Assembly (NCBI GenBank): GCA_029216955.1
Contig: JANAVB010015600.1
Location: 26,376,264 to 26,440,263, forward strand
Reading direction: 5' to 3'
DNA: 64,000 nt
DNA from: Iris pallida
Taxonomy: Eukaryota; Streptophyta; Magnoliopsida; Asparagales; Iridaceae
Shown here: piece by piece, positions 58,290 through 64,000 of the stretch
Layout: every line of letters starts with the position of its first letter
How positions within the stretch are numbered: position 1 is the stretch's first letter
Translations under genes and position numbers: made by a program
Notes under the pieces: model-generated
The model's database searches: none
The model's input: the letters and a program-made list of their open reading frames with translations, nothing else
What the model was told of the DNA's origin: nothing

Positions 58290-61200
58290 TGTCACGACCC
58301 GGTCCCCAAATACTTGGGTCGAATCGGATCATGCCCAGCCTGCACCGTTGATGAGACGGCGGCAGTAAGCTGTAATCCATATTGCAGGTCAATCAACAAC
58401 AAATTTAAATTTCAAAGTTGCCACAACATTTATTTAACGATATTAAAACTTGTTCCAAATACAAGGTTCACAACTGAAATTAAAACAGCAACTAAAAACT
58501 CTCCACAACTAAGTAGCATCTATGTCGATGCCACATCATCCTCCTCAGGTGGAAGTACCGCCGGGTACAGGTCGGGATCGTAATAGCTATTGATCATCAT
58601 CTCCAGATCCTCAGTAATACCTAAAATGTTATCTCCAGTCAGGAGGGAGCAAAGTACAATTCATGCAAACTTTTAACAATTAAAATGACAATTAAAATCA
58701 TGCATTTTTAAACAATTTAAAGATGAGCAGTTTTTGAAATAGTACAGTACAGTGATGTGAATAGGTAATGAATATGACCGGTTTGGGTTACAATAGTATC
58801 CTAACGATACGGTATGGCTTGTCCCCGTGTGAAGAGGGGAAAGCTAACACATTCATTATCCTAAGTTTGGATTTGGTCATATCCACTACTCTACTCCCCC
58901 AGTCCCCAACAGTACGATCAATGCTCCCGAAGGAGTTCGTGTGTAACAGTGGTTTAAACTTGCAATGAAACAATTGTGAAAATAATTGTAAAATCTACAT
59001 AAATGTACTTGCCTTATCTCCTTGGTTTGAAAAGTCGGTACTTCGGGATTTTGAACAGTCACGCTCTTCCTCGAAATCCTACATTCCGGGAACTTGTTTC
59101 AGAAGCAATCACCAGAGTTATCTAGTTACAATCTCTAATTGTTTTTCCTAATCAGTTTTAGTTGTTAATTAGCTAACACAACATCACAACGTTTACTAGT
59201 GCGTTGAAATTAAGGAAATCAATTTACATTGGTTTTTCGGGAAAACTTGTAATTATCAAATTACGTATAAAACATGATATTTATTTATTTGAAAAACTTT
59301 GATATTTTTAATATATATAAAATATATTTATTTTCTTAAAATGAGAAATTGTGAATTATTAATTAATAATTCATAACAATATTTTGATTGTTCCTACGCT
59401 ATCACACATTCCCAGAAAATAAAATAAAATGCTAATTCCTACTTATTACAAAACCACATTTACTGGAATTGGGCTTATGCCCTTACAAATTTTATTGCAA
59501 ATTGAAATAAGAAAAGATAGGTTAGTCTTGAAAATTACCTACAATTAACATTAATAAAACTAGTAATTTCTAATTTAAATTTAAAATAATAGGTGTCTCA
59601 GACTCTGGTCCAGTCGTCATATCAGCTACTCTGCCTCAACGTCCGGTCGAACCGGTGCGTTTGCATTTCGCTGGGGCCCAGTGACCGTTAAGGTCGTCGC
59701 CCAAAAATATTATTAAAATAATATTTAATCCGAAAATCATTTTTAAAAAAAATCATTTAATAAATTTCCCGAAAATTTCGGCAGCATTCCCTCTGTTTTT
59801 GGTCAACCCAAAAACTGGGAAACGCGTCCGATATCTGCAAAATGACCCCAAATCCATATAACCTTCCATATAGAGAATATTTCCCGAAAAATTCCAGAAT
59901 TCCAATTTCCTGTTGGAAATCCGATTTCACAACAGAACCAAAAATCATTCTGAAATATTCACCCAACTAAGAAAACATCCAAGTATCAAGCCAGAAACCA
60001 TTCTCAAATCACAAAACCGAAAAATTAAGTATTAACTTTGTAATCTCCAGAACACTTCCGAGATATTATCGGAAATCCGAGAACGAGCCTACAAATAGGA
60101 AAAACCCAGAATTATAATCATTCTCCAGAGTTCCTTTCGAAAGGTTCTTGGAAACCCGACTTTTCCGAAGAAACTTCGGAGCCAGAAAAATAGTAACGTA
60201 ATTGTTACGTCGCTGGAAAATCCCGAATTCTCACTGGAATTGGGTTGGACCAAATCATCACAGACATAAAAAAAAGATTTAATTTGGATCAGAGTGTACC
60301 AAAATTGGAACGGAACAAAACCGCAGAGTGCTCGGGATGAACGGGCGTCACCGGGAACAAACGCCGGTGTCAGGGGGTGCGCCGGAGGGTCGGGCGCCGG
60401 CCAGGGGACGGTAAAGGGGGCGCGGGCGACGGGTTCGCCGAAGACGAACGGGGACGCGGGGGGCCGCGCGGATTGGCGGGAGCCGCTGGAAAGGGGCGCC
60501 GGCCTCAGATTGCTCGGCCAAGGGTTCTCGGCCAGAGGTTCGACCGGATCGGGTCAGCCACGGGGTAGATCGCCGGAATTTGGTCGCCGGAGAAAGTTAG
60601 ATCTAGGGATTTTGAGTGGAAGTTTGGAATGGGGATGTAGAGAAGAAGAGGGATGTATATATATAGGGCTTGGGGATGGGGTTACCGGACTTGGGAAGAT
60701 GATCGGCCTCCCGAGCCTTGATGGCGCCGGCCTCGTCAGTTGGGGAGATGAAAAGTTGGGAAAACGACAAGTCTTCGGTTTGCAAGAACTCAGAAGTTCC
60801 ACAGAGACTTAAACCAACTCATTCTCTTTCTAAGAGAAAGTCACAGGCTAAATGTTATACAAAATGGGTTCATAACCCATTTCACTAATGGGTTTGGATA
60901 TGGTTGGCTTTGGGTTTAAGAAAAAAAAATGGCTTTAACAAATGGGCCCAATCCATATAAATAGAAATTGGCTTTGGGCCTAAAAAAAAAAACACTAAAT
61001 GTTTAACATTTGTTTAAAAACAATTTTATTCTTATTTAAAGCTTTATTTATTATTATTTTTTTTTTTTTAGAAATAATTATTTTAGTCTCCAATTGGATT
61101 CGGATGCGGGTCTGGGTTGACATGCAAAAATCCAAATTAATTAATTTTGGAAAAATTTATTTATAATAACAAACATTAGCTAATTATCTAACATTATGAT

Positions 61201-61353
61201 AGAAAAATTTTATTTAGCAAGTAAAATTTTAATTTAGCAGTTAATAATTAAAAATAATTTATATTTAAATAAGTACTCTAACATTATTCTAGAAAATTTT
61301 ATTTATTAATTAGAAAGAAAAAATAATGCAAATTAAAAGTTATGGGTTTCACA
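58290..61353 (-). repeat. Element A 5' LTR (right copy)
   Basis: Near-identical to 51360-54425 at an offset of 6930. Ends ttatgggtttcaca on the plus strand, then the right CCATT. It drives the element's transcript right to left. Confidence 0.96.
60320..60667 (-). promoter_or_regulatory. TATA box and GC-rich leader in A 5' LTR
   Basis: TATA (cctatatatatac in element sense) at 60655-60667 with the GC-rich leader down to about 60320. As the 5' LTR copy, this is the functional promoter candidate. Confidence 0.6.
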
Positions 61354-61358
61354 CCATT
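61354..61358. repeat. Target-site duplication CCATT (right) of element A
   Basis: Right copy of 51355-51359. Confidence 0.96.
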
Positions 61359-62075
61359 GCCACGAATCGATGACTTGTTTGACCAACTGCAAGGTGCGAC
61401 AATATTTTTAAAAATTGATCTTCGTTCAGGCTATCATCAGTTGAAGATCAAGTCCGATGACGTATCGAAATCTGCCTTCCGCACTCGATATGGTCATTAC
61501 GAATTCCTAGTCATGCCGTTCGGTTTGACGAATGCCCCAACCGCTTTCATGGATTTGATGAACCGAGTCTTCCGACCCCAAATCGATAAATTCGTAGTCG
61601 TGTTCATCGACGATATCCTTATCTACTAAAGGGACCGAGAAGAGCATGCAGAACTCTTGAAGACGGTATTGCAGATTCTGTATGAAAACAAATTATATGC
61701 CAAGCAGAGTAAATATGAGTTCTGGATGAGTAGCGTGACATTCCTTGGACATATAATCTCTGCCGAAGGTGTCGCGGTGGACCCAAAGAAGATTGAAGCG
61801 GTGGTACATTAGAAACGACCTACCTCGGCTAGCGATATTCGGAGTTTCCTGGGCTTAGTAGACTACTACCGAAGATTTGTGCGGAGCTTTTCAAAGCTAG
61901 CGTCGCCTCTGACTCGCCTCACCCAGAAGGGAGTAGTATTTGAATGGAGTGACGACTGTGAATCCAACTTTCAAGAGTTGAAGCAACGACTCGTCTCAGC
62001 TCCAATCCTTGCGCTTTCAGATGGTCTAGAAGGCTTTCAGATATTCAGCGATGCATCGGGAACTGGCCTCGGATG
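61359..62075 (+). pseudogene. Reverse transcriptase C-terminal part and RNase H start of element B
   Basis: Resumes the RT frame after A. It carries [28 protein letters not shown] and the catalytic FIDDILIY motif (about 61603-61626), then a TAA at 61627 and a TAG near 61810 in the same frame. The connection domain (FLGLVDYYRRFVRSFS) and the RNase H start ([14 protein letters not shown]) follow. The frame breaks near 62080. Apart from stops, the RT motifs are well preserved, in sharp contrast to element A. Confidence 0.88.
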
Positions 62076-62270
62076 CGTACTCATGCAGAGAGAAAGTCAT
62101 CTCCTACGCTTCACGGCAGTTGAAGCAGCATGAGAAAAACTACCCGACACACGACCTAGAATTGGCGGCGATCGTGTTTGCGTTGAAACTCTGGCGGTAC
62201 TATCTTTATGGTGTGGCTTGCAGAATCTACACAGATCATAAAAGCCTGAAATACTTGTTTACGTAACGAG
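62076..62270 (+). pseudogene. RNase H of element B, shifted frame
   Basis: A shifted frame gives [20 protein letters not shown] and [12 protein letters not shown], then stops at about 62264. Homologous to residues 56-110 of the A polyprotein. Confidence 0.85.
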
Positions 62271-63119
62271 AACTCAACCTAGACAGCGATGTTGGCTCGA
62301 ACTCATAAAAGATTACGAGCTAACGATCGAGTATACGCAGGGCAAGAGAAACGTGGTAGCCGACGCGCTTAGCAGAGTGTTTATGGGAACACTAGCCATA
62401 AATAAGGAGATACGGCAAGACCTTGAAGCGATGGGTATCGAACTCGAAATTGAGTATCGACACCTGCACCTAGCTCAGTTGAACTTAGGATCGAGCCTGC
62501 TTAGCAAGATAAAGACCGCACAGAAGGACGACTCATTCCTGAAGAAGATGCGCGAGCTGATTTCAATAGGAAGGGCGACTGACTTTGCGAAAGACGGAGA
62601 CGGGACGATGCGACTAAAGGGAAGGCTCTGCATTCCTGAAACTGCCGAACTCAGAAAAGAAATTCTGACGGAGGCACACTATACGAAGTACTCGTTACAT
62701 CCTAGAAGCACCAAGATGTACAAGGACTTGCGCACAAACTTTTAATGGCACGGCATAAAGAAAGACGTGGCTACATTCATGTCGTACTGCATGGCATATC
62801 AGCAAGTAAAGACGGAACACCAAAGGCCAGGCGAAGAGCTGTAGAACCTCGCCATTTCTGAGTGGAAGTGGGACAACATCTCGATGGATTTTATTCTGGG
62901 ATTTTCGAAGACATCGTGAGGGAATGATGCAATTTGGGTCATTGTTGATAGATTGACCAAGTCGGCTCACTTCATCGCAATTAAAGTAGGATGGAGCGTC
63001 GATCGGTTAGCGTAAATCTACATCGATGAGATTGTTCGACTGTACGGGGTACCGGCCTCAATAATTTTGGACAGAGACGGACGATTCTATCGCATTTCTG
63101 GACGAGCCTACAAGCGGCG
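62271..63119 (+). pseudogene. Integrase zinc domain and core of element B, decayed
   Basis: From the VADALSR linker (62353), through the HHCC region (H codons near 62670-62700; the second Cys of the C-X2-C pair is replaced, giving CMAYQQVK near 62785), to the core with ISMDF (62880) and a DRDGRF motif near 63070. In-frame stops occur near 62743, 62842, 62918 and 63014, and the frame shifts near 63080-63120. Confidence 0.8.
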
Positions 63120-63923
63120 ATGGGGACCAAACTAAACTTTAGTTCTGCGTACCATCCCCAAATAGATGGTCATACGGAGAGGGTAAATCAAATCTTAGAA
63201 GATATGTTGCGTCTGTGTGCGATCGACCTAAAGACTAGTTGGGATACACATTTGCCACTTACGGAGTTTGCGTATAATAACAGTTATCAGTCGAGCATTC
63301 AGATGGCTCCATATGAAGCACTATACGGAAGGAAGTATCGTTCGCCAATATGCTGGGACGAAGTCGGAGAGCGACAAGTGCTTGGACCGGAACTGGTGAA
63401 GCAGGCCGTCGAAAAGGTTCGCTTGATTCGAGATAGACTCCGTATCGCGCAAAGTCGACAAAAGAGCTATACAGATCTTCGTCGGCGACAGCTAGAGTTC
63501 TTGCTCAGGGACCATGTGTTTCTGAAAGTAATGCCCATGTGCGGTGTGATGCGGTTCGGCGTTAAAGGCAAGTTGAGCCCGAGATTTGTAGGCCCCTTCG
63601 AGATCATCGAACGAGTTGCAACGGTTGCTTATCGGATCGTACTACCTCCTACATTGGCTGATGTGCACGACGTTTTCCATATTTCACAACTTCAAAAATA
63701 CGTGCACGATCCAAGTCACGTGGTTAGCTTCGATCAGTTGGAGCTACGTACTGATTTGTCTTACTCGGAGAAGCCTATTCAAAATTTGGACCGCAAGGAG
63801 AAGGTGCTACGAAATCGATCGATGTCTTTGGTCCGCGTGCTTTGGTGGAACCATTCAGTTGAAGAGTCGGCGTAGAAAATGGAGGCCGAGATGAAAGAGA
63901 AATACCCTACGTTGTTTGTCTAA
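63120..63923 (+). pseudogene. Integrase C-terminal half and chromodomain-like tail of element B
   Basis: An open frame with YHPQIDGHTERVNQ (catalytic Glu), FAYNNSYQSSIQM, a GPY/F-like KLSPRFVGPFEII and a VLWWNHSVEESA chromodomain-like tail. A TAG at 63873 replaces a sense codon; recognisable codons (MEAEMKEKYPTLF) continue to the TAA at 63921. Homologous to residues 400-669 of the A polyprotein, so both belong to the Tekay-like lineage. Confidence 0.87.
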
Positions 63924-63983
63924 ATTAAGGTCAGACCCTTGTTCTTAAGTTTCGGGATAAAACTTTTTCTTAGTGGTATATTA
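63924..63983 (+). other. Polypurine-tract region of B
   Basis: aagtttcgggataaaacttt followed by ttcttagtggtata precedes the 3' LTR. It is a degraded version of the atttcgaggacgaaattt phrase seen in A, C and D. Confidence 0.6.
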
Positions 63984-64000
63984 TGTAGCGCTCGGCTTTC
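63984..64000 (+). repeat. Start of element B 3' LTR
   Basis: tgtagcgctcggctttc matches the 5' LTR start tgtagcgtcccgctttc at most positions; the LTR continues outside the window. Confidence 0.8.

Larger units (their letters stand above)
51360..61353 (-). mobile_element. Element A: very young Tekay-like gypsy element with decayed RT
   Basis: 9994 bp in minus orientation. LTRs at 51360-54425 (3066 bp) and 58290-61353 (3064 bp) differ by eye at one base (53482 versus 60412) and a net 2-bp change in a T-rich microsatellite. TSD is CCATT. The 3.86-kb interior encodes, in element order, a knuckle protein, a strongly decayed RT region and an intact RNase H-integrase-chromodomain frame. I find no protease motif. 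Confidence 0.96.
47313..64000 (+). mobile_element. Element B: decayed Tekay-like gypsy chromovirus, extends past the window
   Basis: 5' LTR (47313-49137), Met-type primer site, gag, protease and RT on the left of element A, then the rest of RT, RNase H, integrase and a chromodomain-like tail on the right (61359-63923). The 3' LTR begins at 63984 (tgtagcg...ggctttc, like the 5' LTR start). Multiple stops and frameshifts make it non-autonomous. Its target duplication cannot be checked because the right end is outside. Confidence 0.9.

Overview
The window is plant nuclear DNA made almost entirely of transposable elements. I see no intact host gene, tRNA or rRNA. The evidence for a flowering plant is the set of Ty3/gypsy (chromovirus/Tekay-like), Ty1/copia, CACTA-type and hAT-type sequences with 3-4 kb LTRs. 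Bases 1-330 are a degenerate TTAGGG-rich tract. TTAGGG rather than TTTAGGG units would fit an Asparagales monocot, but the tract is too decayed to decide, and I name no species.

Left part (1-3819): the telomere-like tract, a 310-bp duplication, two related short ORFs that each start right after a splice-acceptor-like CAG, a 0.6-kb fold-back repeat, and a CACTA-type end (3466-3819) dense in TAGCGAC/GTCGCTA motifs. The CACTA end abuts integrase codons of a minus-strand copia element, here called H.

Middle part (3820-43437): a nest of LTR elements, resolved mostly by exact 5-bp target-site duplications (TSDs). H (copia, minus) is split by G (4833-40778, TSD GTCCA). G contains F (8397-39548, 5' LTR truncated). 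The 3' LTR of F is split by D (13883-37791, TSD ACTCC). The 3' LTR of D is split twice: by solo LTR E of the same family (22616-26495, TSD TAAAA) and by C (27655-36998, TSD ACTCA, minus). D and C have about 4-kb LTRs around non-coding interiors (LARD-type). F keeps only a zinc-knuckle protein pseudogene. Removing the insertions rejoins each disrupted LTR at nearly the length of its partner (D 3972 versus 3962 bp; the comparable F segment is 1752 bp in both copies).

Right part (43438-64000): an hAT-like remnant with a BED zinc-finger exon, AT-rich DNA with degenerate repeats, then B (47313 to beyond the window), a decayed Tekay-like gypsy element with an initiator-Met-type primer binding site. 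A (51360-61353, minus, TSD CCATT) interrupts the reverse-transcriptase codons of B. The two 3.07-kb LTRs of A are almost identical, so it is very young, yet its interior has an intact RNase H-integrase-chromodomain frame, a heavily decayed RT and no recognisable protease.

The most interesting signal is that A, C, D, F and G, with different LTRs, all carry the same roughly 25-bp block (core TGGTGGCCCATGCAGG) starting 0-2 bases after the 5' LTR, where a tRNA primer site is expected. B instead carries TGGTATCAGAAC. Two of the five (A, F) also encode short proteins with tandem CCHC knuckles but no recognisable capsid domain. This suggests a community of mostly non-autonomous chromovirus relatives sharing one priming or packaging signal and depending on proteins supplied in trans.
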